From Igneacidithiobacillus copahuensis (GTDB lineage Bacteria > Pseudomonadota > Gammaproteobacteria > Acidithiobacillales > Acidithiobacillaceae), in contig NZ_JAAXYO010000036.1 in assembly GCF_018854015.1 (NCBI RefSeq), positions 11,031-75,030 on the forward strand: a stretch of 64,000 nucleotides of DNA, read 5' to 3'. The position numbers and the translations under genes are program-made. The first letter of the stretch is position 1. Each line of letters begins with the position of its first letter. Positions 51,671 to 60,185 of this stretch are shown here, in pieces. The notes below the pieces were generated by a model. That model ran no database searches, was not told the DNA's origin, and saw only the letters and a program-made list of their open reading frames with translations.

Positions 51671-53128
51671 TTAGAAGTGGTATTTCAGATAGAAACGGTT
51701 ACTGACATAGGGATTGTGATACTGCGGATAGTTGGCCTGGTTCTGGGCGACGGAGATGTCGGTGTAGTCGGCCACCGTCAGGCCTTGCAGCAAACTCGCC
51801 AGGTTGTAAGAGAAGCCCACGTCCATGGACCAGAGCTTCTGGTCGGGAACCGCCTCGCCAGTGGGGAAGCCATAAGCGCCATTGTAAGAATAGGCGCTGC
51901 CGCCGTAGCCATAGCGCGCCACGTAGCGGATGAAGCTGGCGTTGACCAGCAGCTTGTGCTGCAAAAAGCCAAAATTGCTGGCAATGCCATAGGCATATCC
52001 GGGGCCAAAATCGGAGATGCCGGTCTGCATGGTGGTGGTGTATTCCGTCCCGCTCAGGTCATTATAGGGATGGATGAGGCCGCCGTGGCGGAAGGAGTTG
52101 TAATTGACGGGACTGTAATTGCCCACCAGCGCCACCGTGTCATGCTCGGTACCAAATTCCACGCCGAGTCGGCCGCCATAGATGTGCGCGTCGACGGAAT
52201 TGGCGTTGAGGGCGTGGAGAAAGTTGGTGCCGGCGCCAGAATTACCCTCGGCTATCATCTGGAAACCGGCCAGAAGCGCCAGATTCTGCTCGATGGGAGC
52301 GGAAAAATTCGCCTGTCCATAGAACATGTTGGCAAAGCCGTAGAAATTATAGTCCCATAGCTGAACGGCGATATGATTGCCCAGGAAAGGCGTCTGATAG
52401 CGCAGGCCAACGGTATAAAAGCCATTGGTATGGGCATCGGTATAGCGGTTACCCGTGGTAAATGTCGAGCTATAGCGACTGGCGTAACTGAACTCCCGGG
52501 CAAACATCACACTGACGGTGGCAGGCGAGCCACTCAGCGTCAAAGGCCCATTGCCGGCCCAATTGGCATCCTGCGGATGTCCAAGCACGTCCCAGACCGC
52601 TGCGACGCCGGTAAAGGCGCGCGGATTGTAGGTGTAGTAGTCCATGTTGGCATAGGGGGTGTTGATGAACTCCCGTCCGCCACGGATCACCACCGATCCG
52701 TAATGGTACTGCAGGTAGCCCAGGCGCAGGATGGCGATGCCATGGCTGGGGTAGGGGCCGGTAAGCTCCGGATCTTCATGCTGATAAAAGCCGGTCCAGG
52801 TGGCAAAATCGCCGCCCACGCCCAGGCTCAAGCCCACGTAGGACGGGCTATGCAGGTACAGATGTCCACCCAAAGCCATGGAATGGGTATCCTGCGTGGT
52901 ATGTCCATGGTTGAGGTAGCTGAAATTGATCAGCCCCAGCATGGCCGATATCTTGGTACCGCCGAGATCGCTTTCCAGGACCTTGTTGCTGGGAATCAGC
53001 GAGTGGCTGTTATCGACTGCGTAGGCGGGCAGGGCAAAGCCGCCCAGCAGCAAGGTGGCGGCCAGCGTTGCGCTGGCGAGAGCGGCGCGTTGCCGTAGTC
53101 TGGGTGTGCATGGTTTTTTTGTTTTCAT
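51671..53128 (-). CDS. OprD-like outer membrane porin
   Basis: The 485-residue protein has a long signal peptide (cut near PAYA-V), a barrel of alternating Tyr/Phe/Trp and Gly residues, and ends RFYLKYHF, the terminal beta-strand with C-terminal Phe. Segments such as GGREFINTPYANMDYYTYNPRAFTGV fit the OprD family. Position between ribose-type and glucose-type ABC genes suggests a sugar-specific channel. GGAGGAG precedes the ATG. A short hairpin (53150-53166) lies upstream. Confidence 0.8.
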   Translation of the reverse strand: MKTKKPCTPRLRQRAALASATLAATLLLGGFALPAYAVDNSHSLIPSNKVLESDLGGTKISAMLGLINFSYLNHGHTTQDTHSMALGGHLYLHSPSYVGLSLGVGGDFATWTGFYQHEDPELTGPYPSHGIAILRLGYLQYHYGSVVIRGGREFINTPYANMDYYTYNPRAFTGVAAVWDVLGHPQDANWAGNGPLTLSGSPATVSVMFAREFSYASRYSSTFTTGNRYTDAHTNGFYTVGLRYQTPFLGNHIAVQLWDYNFYGFANMFYGQANFSAPIEQNLALLAGFQMIAEGNSGAGTNFLHALNANSVDAHIYGGRLGVEFGTEHDTVALVGNYSPVNYNSFRHGGLIHPYNDLSGTEYTTTMQTGISDFGPGYAYGIASNFGFLQHKLLVNASFIRYVARYGYGGSAYSYNGAYGFPTGEAVPDQKLWSMDVGFSYNLASLLQGLTVADYTDISVAQNQANYPQYHNPYVSNRFYLKYHF

Positions 53129-53149
53129 GGTGTACTCCTCCGTTTTGCG

Positions 53150-53166
53150 CGAGGGGATTCCCCTCG
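53150..53166. other. Small intercistronic hairpin upstream of the porin
   Basis: CGAGGGG / CCCCTCG with ATT loop lies between rbsC-like and the porin, without a T-run. It may moderate expression of the downstream genes, as proposed for the hairpin at 50320-50348. Confidence 0.45.
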
Positions 53167-53176
53167 TGTGCAGCCA

Positions 53177-54133
53177 TCAGTTGCTGCTCCTTTTTCTCAG
53201 GTGGCCCATCATGACCGCCAGAAGAATGACGACGCCCTCCACCAGTTCGGTGAAAAAGGGCGAGATATTGAGAAGCACCAGACCGTCGAGGATGGTGCTC
53301 AAAATCAGGGCGCCAAGTACGGCGCCCCAGACCGAACCGCGGCCACCGAAGAGCGATACGCCGCCAATGACCACCGCGGCGATCGCCGGTAATTCTTGCC
53401 CGCGTCCGGCGTTGGGATCGGCGGTAGCCAGTTGTGCCGCCAGAATCACCCCGGCGATGCCCGCCGAGAGCCCAGAGAAGGCATAGGCGAAGCTACGCAG
53501 ACGACGCACGCGGATGCCGGCGCGGTAGGCAGCAACACGGTTGCCGCCAATGGCGTAGAGGTGCATGCCGGATGCGGTGAGGCCCAGCCACAGCGCCACC
53601 ACAAGCACGATGAACGCGGCAATCCAGATTTGCGTTGGAACCCCGAGCAGATGGCCCTCGCCCAGAGCATTGAAGCCGTTGGCGTTGATGTTCATCGGCT
53701 CGCCATCGGTGATGATCAGGGTCAGGCTGGAGAAAATCGACAAGCCCGCCAGGGTGGTAATGAAATCCGTCACCCGCAGGTAGTTGATAATGACCCCCTG
53801 CAGGGTGCCGGCAAGCATCGCGGCGAGCAGCGCGAGAAGGGTGGCAATGGGCCAGGGGAATCCCTGCAGCATCATGGTGGCAGCAATGGCACCGGTAAAC
53901 CCGGCAATGGCGCCGACCGCCAGGTCGATGCCCGCCACCAGCATGACGACCAGTTCGCAGAGGGCGAGGAGAACCAAGGGTGCGGCGTCGATCAGGATAC
54001 TGAAGGCGTTGGCCGTAGAGACGAAGTGCGGTGCCACGAAGGCGAGAAATACCACCAGGAGCACAAAGGCGATCAGCACGCCCTGGTCAACGATGGCCTG
54101 CAGAATGGGATGATGGCGCAGTTCGTTAGGCAT
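53177..54133 (-). CDS. Ribose-type ABC transporter permease (RbsC-like)
   Basis: The 318-residue protein is a CUT2 permease: eight or more membrane segments, VVMLVAGIDLAVGAIAGFTGA (the conserved G-x-D-L-S-type motif) and a C-terminal IGGVSLFGGRGSVWGAVLGAL. It starts at ATG 54133 inside the ATPase stop, so it is translationally coupled to it. It would move ribose or a similar sugar with the binding protein and ATPase upstream. Confidence 0.92.
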   Translation of the reverse strand: MPNELRHHPILQAIVDQGVLIAFVLLVVFLAFVAPHFVSTANAFSILIDAAPLVLLALCELVVMLVAGIDLAVGAIAGFTGAIAATMMLQGFPWPIATLLALLAAMLAGTLQGVIINYLRVTDFITTLAGLSIFSSLTLIITDGEPMNINANGFNALGEGHLLGVPTQIWIAAFIVLVVALWLGLTASGMHLYAIGGNRVAAYRAGIRVRRLRSFAYAFSGLSAGIAGVILAAQLATADPNAGRGQELPAIAAVVIGGVSLFGGRGSVWGAVLGALILSTILDGLVLLNISPFFTELVEGVVILLAVMMGHLRKRSSN

Positions 54134-54884
54134 CAGATTCTCTCCCGACGAGCATGGCACGCACAACGCGCTCCTCCGTTAATTCCTCGGTTTTGCCCTC
54201 CAAGGCCTTTTCACCACGAGTCAGCACGACGATGCGCGTCGCCACCTGCCAAACGTCGGGCATGGTATGGGTTACCAGAATGACCGCCACTCCAGAACGC
54301 GCAAGATTTTGAATGAGTTTTAGAATGGCTTCGTGCTCACCAACGCCGATAGCGGCCGTGGGTTCATCCATGATGACCAGGCGTGCCTGCCAGTATGCAG
54401 CGCGGGCGATGGCGACCGCTTGCCGTTGCCCGCCGGACAGTTCCCCCACCACCTGGCGCAGCGGTAGCTCGATGGCAAGATGCTCCAGCGCGCTTGCCGC
54501 CTCCCGTCGCATTTCGCGCCGGGCAAGGATCGGCAGAAATCCCAGCATGCGCGACTTGCGCTCGCGTCCCAGAAAGATGTTGCTCGCGACATCGAGATTC
54601 TCGGCAACCGCCAGATCCTGGTAGATCGTTTCGATCCCCAGGTCGTGGGCATGGCGGGGATCGAAGAGCGAGACTTTGCTGCCGGCCAGGAACATTTCCC
54701 CACTGCTCGGGGCATGCGCTCCGGCAATGATCTTGACCAGAGTGGATTTACCGGCGCCGTTGTCGCCCAGCAGGGCGAGAACCTCTCCGGAAATGATCTG
54801 CAGGTCAATACCGCGCAGTGCATGGACGGCACCAAAGCGCTTGCCGATGTTTCTCAGTTCCAGGAGAGGAGCGTTCTCTGGCAT
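54126..54884 (-). CDS. Ribose-type ABC ATPase, single-domain form
   Basis: The 252-residue protein has one ATPase domain (Walker A GDNGAGKST, signature LSGGQRQAVAIARA, Walker B LVIMDEPTAA). E. coli RbsA has two fused domains and is about 500 residues, so this is the half-size form seen in FrcA-type systems and would work as a homodimer. It follows rbsB by 11 bp and overlaps the permease by eight bases. Confidence 0.88.
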   Translation of the reverse strand: MPENAPLLELRNIGKRFGAVHALRGIDLQIISGEVLALLGDNGAGKSTLVKIIAGAHAPSSGEMFLAGSKVSLFDPRHAHDLGIETIYQDLAVAENLDVASNIFLGRERKSRMLGFLPILARREMRREAASALEHLAIELPLRQVVGELSGGQRQAVAIARAAYWQARLVIMDEPTAAIGVGEHEAILKLIQNLARSGVAVILVTHTMPDVWQVATRIVVLTRGEKALEGKTEELTEERVVRAMLVGRESDA

Positions 54885-54895
54885 GACTGCGTTGC

Positions 54896-55804
54896 TCAGG
54901 GGCGTTGGCCGGGGGCATAATCCATGTGTAACGGAACCGGCACGAATACGGTACCGGTGTTCAGGTAGTTGTATCCGGCCTCGACCCCGAGTGCCCCCAT
55001 GACGGCAGGTTGCTGCGCGACACTGAGCGCAATCTTCCCTTCTTTGACCAGTTGGGTTTCCCCTGCGCTACCGCTACCAATCATGGCGATGGTGAGGTTT
55101 TTGAGGCGGCCTGCTGCTTCGGCGGCGCGCACGGCGCCAATGGCCATTTGTCCATTTTCCGCATAGACCGCATCTAGATTCGGGTGGGCGATCAAGACGT
55201 CGCGCATCACCGTCAAGCCTCCGCGGCGGCTGAAATGGCCAGACTGTCGGGCGACCACGTGAATATTGGGGTAGTGCTGAAGCACGGAATCACAGCCAGC
55301 GCTGCGCTCATTGGTGGCTGAGGCGCCGGAGATGCCCAGCAACATGAACAGATTTCCTTTGCCATGCAGGTGATTGGCGAGAAATTGACAGGCTTGAGCG
55401 CCGGCTTGGGTATTATCTGAGGCAAAGTAGGCGATGGCATGGCCGCCATCTGCCTTGCGATCAATAAACACCACCGGGATGTGCGCGGCATTGGCCTTTT
55501 CCACTGCGGGAATGAGCGCCTTGGCGTCGGTGGGATTGATCAGCAGCAGATTGACTTTGCGGGCGATGAGGGTATCGACCTGATTGGACTGGGTAGCCGA
55601 GTCATTGTTGCCGTTCTCGACCAAGAGCTGCACCCCCAGTTTTTTCGCCTCACTTTCGGCGCCACTCTTGATGGTGGCGAAATAGGGGGTCATGGCCGAG
55701 AGCAGCAGACCGAAGGTGTACTGCGGAGCGGCGGTAGTGCTGCCAAGCAAAGCGAGACTGCCGAGAGCGGCAAGAATTAGGGTAGCGGGTTTTTTGGCTT
55801 TCAT
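54896..55804 (-). CDS. Ribose-type substrate-binding protein (RbsB-like)
   Basis: The 302-residue protein has a signal peptide (cut near TTAA-P) and the peripla_BP_4 fold: YTFGLLLSAMTPYFATIKSG, LLLINPTDAKALIPAVEKAN, ARQSGHFSRRGG and DAVYAENGQMAIGAVRAA. It delivers the sugar to the CUT2 permease. Its start overlaps the ribokinase stop by four bases (ATGA). Confidence 0.9.
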   Translation of the reverse strand: MKAKKPATLILAALGSLALLGSTTAAPQYTFGLLLSAMTPYFATIKSGAESEAKKLGVQLLVENGNNDSATQSNQVDTLIARKVNLLLINPTDAKALIPAVEKANAAHIPVVFIDRKADGGHAIAYFASDNTQAGAQACQFLANHLHGKGNLFMLLGISGASATNERSAGCDSVLQHYPNIHVVARQSGHFSRRGGLTVMRDVLIAHPNLDAVYAENGQMAIGAVRAAEAAGRLKNLTIAMIGSGSAGETQLVKEGKIALSVAQQPAVMGALGVEAGYNYLNTGTVFVPVPLHMDYAPGQRP

Positions 55805-56718
55805 GATTGATCCTCCGTGCGCGGGCTGTGAGAAGCAAGAAACTGCTCGATGTCTGTTTTTCGTGGCAACGCGTCCTGGGCACCGATGACGGTTGCCGTG
55901 AGGGCAGCGGCGGCGTTCGCCCGCTGAGCGCTGGCAGACAGGGATGCCCCGGCTGCCAGGCTGGCAAGCAGAACACCGGCAAAGGCGTCGCCGCAGCCTG
56001 TGCTGTCGGTTACCGCTACCGGGTAGGCGGGCAGGCGTGCCGCCTCGTTGCCGCTGGCCCAGACCAGTCCGTGCTCGCCGAGGGTAATGACCGCGCCCAT
56101 GCGTGCGCGCGCCAGTGCTTTGGCGGCATCCAAGGCGCTGCCTGGGTCAAGCGCCTGGCCCAGAATCTGCGCTGCCTCTTGGGCGTTGACGACGAGCAAA
56201 TCGGTCAAAGACAAGAGTTCTGCGGAAAGATCCTGCACTGGCGACGCATTGAGAACGAAGGGGATTCTCTTGGCGCGGCAGATCTGTGCGGCATGCAGGA
56301 CCAATTCCGGGTCGATCTCGAGCTGCGCCAGCACGAAGGCTGTGTCACGCAGCTGCGTTTCGAGGTCGTGGGGGAGACGGTCGCGGTTGGCACCCGGGTA
56401 GATGGTGATGCGGTTCTCGCCGGAATCTTCCAGCAGGATACAGGCGGAGCCAGTGGGTAGCGGACTGCGTTGAACGCCGCACAGGTCGATTCCCTCGGCC
56501 GCCAAGGCTTGGTACAGGAGTTCCCCCGCGTCGTCTTGGCCGAGCTGAGCGATGAGCCGGACCTCCGCTCCTGCACGTCGCGCGGCCACTGCCTGATTTG
56601 CGCCTTTACCGCCATGATGCCGGCTGAAACTGCGGGCAATTCGCGTTTCTCCTGGTTCCGGTACCCGGTCGAGCTGGAAAAGCAGGTCGATGTTACAACT
56701 ACCAATGACGGCCAACAT
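55801..56718 (-). CDS. rbsK: Ribokinase
   Basis: The 305-residue PfkB-family kinase phosphorylates ribose. Motifs: VIGSCNIDLLFQLDRVPEPGET near the start, HHGGKGANQAVAARRAGA (sugar site) and the C-terminal DSTGCGDAFAGVLLASLA (ATP and catalytic Asp, anion hole). It starts the sugar block. A near-consensus -10 (TATAAT, 56732-56737) lies so close that the leader would be only about 7 nt, with no Shine-Dalgarno sequence. Confidence 0.92.
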   Translation of the reverse strand: MLAVIGSCNIDLLFQLDRVPEPGETRIARSFSRHHGGKGANQAVAARRAGAEVRLIAQLGQDDAGELLYQALAAEGIDLCGVQRSPLPTGSACILLEDSGENRITIYPGANRDRLPHDLETQLRDTAFVLAQLEIDPELVLHAAQICRAKRIPFVLNASPVQDLSAELLSLTDLLVVNAQEAAQILGQALDPGSALDAAKALARARMGAVITLGEHGLVWASGNEAARLPAYPVAVTDSTGCGDAFAGVLLASLAAGASLSASAQRANAAAALTATVIGAQDALPRKTDIEQFLASHSPRTEDQS

Positions 56719-56731
56719 TTTGGTACTGTCG

Positions 56732-56737
56732 ATTATA
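56732..56737 (-). promoter_or_regulatory. Perfect -10 element (TATAAT) just before rbsK
   Basis: The hexamer TATAAT ends 13 bases before the rbsK ATG, so transcription would begin within about 7 bases of the start codon. No good -35 hexamer is 16-18 bases upstream, hinting at an activator. The flanking 56750-56930 is AT-rich and holds no recognised gene. Confidence 0.5.
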
Positions 56738-56938
56738 GGGTAAAAATTCCCCGACGGATTGATTTATCCGCATTATCATCTCCCCGTTCGTATCATATTG
56801 TCACATTTTTGAAAGGTGATTTAGGTATAGGACACGACGAGATGTTGCGCAAGAAAAACATTTATAGAAAGAATTGATGATTTAATCTGGATAGTAATTT
56901 TAACAATATGTTATATTAATAGATTGCAATTCTTCTCT

Positions 56939-58408
56939 TCAGAAAATTTCTTGATAGATCTCCCGGGCAAAGCTGCTGGCCTGCGGAGCGCCAGGGAGCA
57001 ACTGAAAGCGCTGTGCTTCTGGCTCCGCGCTGGCGCGCAAAAATAGAATATTCTCTCCTTCTTTATTAAAAAGATTTTTGGCAAAGCTATAGAGATGGGT
57101 AACGAAGATCACGCGGACACCGGCGTCGCGTAGGGCCAAAGTGATCTGCCTCGCAATCTCAGATCCCTCCTGCTCATTGGTGGCGGCAAAGGATTCGTTG
57201 AAAAGTATCAGACTTCCGGTCCGGAGCTCGGCTGCGATGTCCTGCATCCGTTGCAGTTCTTCGGCAAATTTTCCGTGCTGCAGCTTGGCGTCCTCCTCCT
57301 GCTGAAAATGACTGAAGATCCCTTGACACAGGCCGGTGCGCACGGTTTTCGCAAAACTGTAGAGCCCACTTTCTGCCCAAAGCTGAGAGATACCGATGGC
57401 GCGCAGCAAGGTCGATTTGCCGCCGCGATTGGCACCGGTGATGATAATCAGCGGGGTATGGCGGGCAGCAATATCGTTGCTTACCGAGCTTTCCCCGCGT
57501 AGGGGCAAAAGCGGCGAATAGAGTCCTGTAGCGTTCAGCAGTCCGCCGCCTTCCTGTACTTCCGGCAGACAACAAGACAATCCTTGTTGGCGAAGTTTCT
57601 GCTGTAGCGTGATGGCAGCAAGATAGAAATGCAGCTCGTCGCGGAGCAGGCGAAAAAACTGCAGTACCCGTGCGACTGCATCATCAAGAACTTGTGCGGT
57701 TTGGGTCAGGAGCTGTTCTCGCAGTTTACCGAGCGCTGTCTGACCCGTCTCATCGCGATCAGCAATGCTGAAGCCCGCATCCTCGTGCTGGGTGCGCCAG
57801 AGTTTTCCCAACCAGCCCTGGTTGCCAATGCCACCGTGTAAGGCCTCTGGAACACAGCGCCCTGTGGCGTCCGCCCCTGCGGTACTGCGCACGCCTTCGT
57901 CCAGTTGCAGCGCGGCCAGCGCTTCCTGCGCTGCTTGCAGAAAGCTCTCGTCAATCTCCTGCTGCAAGCGGGAGAAAAGCTTGCGCAGGGCGTCCGAATG
58001 GAAGGTGGCGCTGCCCAGGTCACGCAAGGCCTGCAGTTGGCGCAGCAATTCCTGCATGAGCGCGGTATTGGCGCGCAGTCGGCGGCTGGGAGATTTGCTG
58101 AAGAGCAGAAACTGGTGACTCTGTCCGGGTAAGTCCAGACTGTTCTGGGCGATGGCGAAGATGGCTTCGGCGCGTTCCGGCTGCGCGCTCAAGTCGGTCA
58201 AGGCCTCTTGGCGGTAGCGTACCGTTGCGGCATCGCGACAGCGCCAGCGCAGGATCACCCGCTCTACGATTTCCCGGCGTTCGTCATCGTCCTCGGCCAT
58301 GGCAGTAAACAGGGGCGCAAGTCCCAGATCCTCGACCAGATGCTGCTCCTGCACGCTGGCAGGAAACGCAGCAAGGCTTTTTTCCGGATCAAGAAGATGG
58401 GGAAGCAT
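56939..58408 (-). CDS. MutS-like ATPase A (MutS domain III/V, no mismatch-recognition domain)
   Basis: The 489-residue protein has the core and ATPase domains of MutS: helical lever region (about 60-300), Walker A GANRGGKST (325-333), and the C-terminal HLYSF (H438) motif. The N-terminal mismatch-binding domain of MutS is missing. At the Walker B position the sequence is ILFNESFAAT: Asn404-Glu405 instead of Asp-Glu. ATG 58408 has GAGGA upstream; it starts inside the partner gene, overlapping by 20 bases. It probably works with MutS-like B as a heterodimer. Function is unknown. Confidence 0.82.
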   Translation of the reverse strand: MLPHLLDPEKSLAAFPASVQEQHLVEDLGLAPLFTAMAEDDDERREIVERVILRWRCRDAATVRYRQEALTDLSAQPERAEAIFAIAQNSLDLPGQSHQFLLFSKSPSRRLRANTALMQELLRQLQALRDLGSATFHSDALRKLFSRLQQEIDESFLQAAQEALAALQLDEGVRSTAGADATGRCVPEALHGGIGNQGWLGKLWRTQHEDAGFSIADRDETGQTALGKLREQLLTQTAQVLDDAVARVLQFFRLLRDELHFYLAAITLQQKLRQQGLSCCLPEVQEGGGLLNATGLYSPLLPLRGESSVSNDIAARHTPLIIITGANRGGKSTLLRAIGISQLWAESGLYSFAKTVRTGLCQGIFSHFQQEEDAKLQHGKFAEELQRMQDIAAELRTGSLILFNESFAATNEQEGSEIARQITLALRDAGVRVIFVTHLYSFAKNLFNKEGENILFLRASAEPEAQRFQLLPGAPQASSFAREIYQEIF

Positions 58409-60011
58409 GAGCAATCCTCGCCAGAAGTTGCGGGTAGTCCAGACCAAATTTTCTGGCCAGAGACAGGGCATGAGCCAGACCATCGGCAGGTTTGCGTAAG
58501 AGGCGAAACGTACGCTTGTCCTCCTCCTCGCTGTCGACCATGCTCAGAATGCTGACAACATCGGCGCCGGAGCGGCTGAGTTCATCGAGAAAACTGACCC
58601 AGAGTACCAGTGGATCGAGATGCCGTAGGCGCTTGAGCAATTCCTGGCTGAGAAAGCGGGCATCGTCGAGGGTGGTAGAGTGAAACAGCTCATTGAGGAC
58701 GAAGATACTGCGTGGCGTCGCCCGCTCCAGATCATGGCGTAGACGAAGCAGGTCTGCCTCGAGCTTGCTGCGCTCGCTTTCGGCGTCTTCGCGGCGTTCA
58801 AAATGGGTATAAATAGCGTCGCAAACGAAGAGTTGGGCCTGCTGCGCCGGCACCGGCAGACCGATACCAGCAAGGTAATGGAGTTGCCCGAAGCAACGGG
58901 CATAGGTCGTTTTGCCCCCCTGATTGGGGCCGCTGACCAACAAAATGCGCTCGCTACCGTGCAGGTCGATATCGTTCAGCACAGGATTCTCCTGCTGTTC
59001 CTGGCGTAGGCGCGCAGCCAGTGCCAGATCGTAAGCGCTCTCGGCATGGGTGCGTTTTTCCTCCTCACAGAGCTCGGGAACGCAGCTTGGCAGGCCCGCC
59101 GCCTCCAAGGGGCTGAGAAAATCCAGAAAGGCGAGATAGAACTGTAGCTCCCGTTCCCAATGCAGCAGCGGGACAAAGACAAAGGGGTAGCGGGCCATCC
59201 GCAGGGCGGGGACGGCATCGATTGCGGCTTGGGGGTCCGGTTGCGCCCAGCGCTGGTAAAAAACGGCGAGACGGGCAAACAGCTCGGGAAACAGTTCGGC
59301 AATGGCGTCGAGGACTCGTGCCTGCACCGGATCGACGTCCATCTGTCCGATCTCCTGCTCCTCCCGCGCGTTTTCCTCGCCTGACGGTGCAGCCAGAAAG
59401 CGAGAAAAAGTATGGACAATTTCTTCGTCTACATTGCGTTGCAAACATTCGCGCCAGAGGCTCACATGACTTCCGGAGATTTGCAGGTCGTAGCGCAAGG
59501 CATCCAACTCTTGGCGCAATGCCCTTGCGGTATCGTGCATCTCTTGCCGCTGTGGTGCCTGTAACTCGTGGATCAAACCCTCGAGAACGGTGCATAGCGC
59601 GGTCGATCGTGGCTTGGCGGCGGTGAGCGCATCGACCAGAGAGGAAAAAACCGTTTGGTAGTTACCAATCGCATCCAGAAAAACCCGTTGTCGTTGGCGA
59701 TCATGGTAGAGTTTTTGCGCTTGTTCAAGCTGGCGGCGCAGGGTCTGCATCCGCTGGGTGAAGCTGGTCCAGGCGCTGCGTATCGATGGCTGTAACAGAT
59801 CGCGCAGAATGGCCTGGCGATGGCGAATAACCGTCGATTTTCCGGGAAAGGCGTGATACCAATCAACCAGCGCAAAATCCGGTACCGGCAGGCAGACGGC
59901 AGCAAAGATCTCTTGCAAATGGAGATCATGGAAAACCGCCGCTTCCGGTGTCGGGTCCTGCTTCGCTTCTCCCTCGGGCCAAAGTAGACTTATTACCGAT
60001 GTCATTGCCAT
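58389..60011 (-). CDS. MutS-like ATPase B (partner of A)
   Basis: The 540-residue protein has a MutS-type ATPase domain: Walker A GPNQGGKTT (361-369), SIFVLNELFHSTTLDD with Asn440-Glu441 at Walker B, and a C-terminal TFRLLRKPADGLAHALSLARKFGL segment like the MutS dimer region. The first 350 residues are helical and lack the N-terminal mismatch domain. Both this protein and its partner carry NE in place of DE, which suggests a shared trait of the pair and not a single loss. The ATG at 60011 is chosen over a TTG at 60053. The pair lies upstream of glp genes but on the other strand. Confidence 0.82.
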   Translation of the reverse strand: MAMTSVISLLWPEGEAKQDPTPEAAVFHDLHLQEIFAAVCLPVPDFALVDWYHAFPGKSTVIRHRQAILRDLLQPSIRSAWTSFTQRMQTLRRQLEQAQKLYHDRQRQRVFLDAIGNYQTVFSSLVDALTAAKPRSTALCTVLEGLIHELQAPQRQEMHDTARALRQELDALRYDLQISGSHVSLWRECLQRNVDEEIVHTFSRFLAAPSGEENAREEQEIGQMDVDPVQARVLDAIAELFPELFARLAVFYQRWAQPDPQAAIDAVPALRMARYPFVFVPLLHWERELQFYLAFLDFLSPLEAAGLPSCVPELCEEEKRTHAESAYDLALAARLRQEQQENPVLNDIDLHGSERILLVSGPNQGGKTTYARCFGQLHYLAGIGLPVPAQQAQLFVCDAIYTHFERREDAESERSKLEADLLRLRHDLERATPRSIFVLNELFHSTTLDDARFLSQELLKRLRHLDPLVLWVSFLDELSRSGADVVSILSMVDSEEEDKRTFRLLRKPADGLAHALSLARKFGLDYPQLLARIAHASPSS

Positions 60012-60132
60012 ACCACCAAGCGCCGCTGCGAAATTCTTTACAGTATAAGACAATGAGGGCTAATCGCGCTTATCAGAATATATAGATAAATTACAAAATA
60101 TATTCGAAATTTTTTGTTCTACACTAAAAATA

Positions 60133-60149
60133 CCTGTCACAATGACAGG
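60133..60149 (+). promoter_or_regulatory. Palindromic operator-like sequence before glpD
   Basis: CCTGTCA-CAA-TGACAGG is a perfect 7-base inverted repeat, about 37 bp before the glpD start and just after a TACACT (-10-like) hexamer. It has the size and form of a repressor site. The regulator is not in the window. Confidence 0.5.
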
Positions 60150-60185
60150 CTGCCTCCTCAGCAAAAATGAAAACCAGGGGTCAAT

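Noticed and set aside
56790..56820. CRP-type site upstream of rbsK
   Set aside because: Only a TGTGA half-site is present; the second half does not match TCACA.
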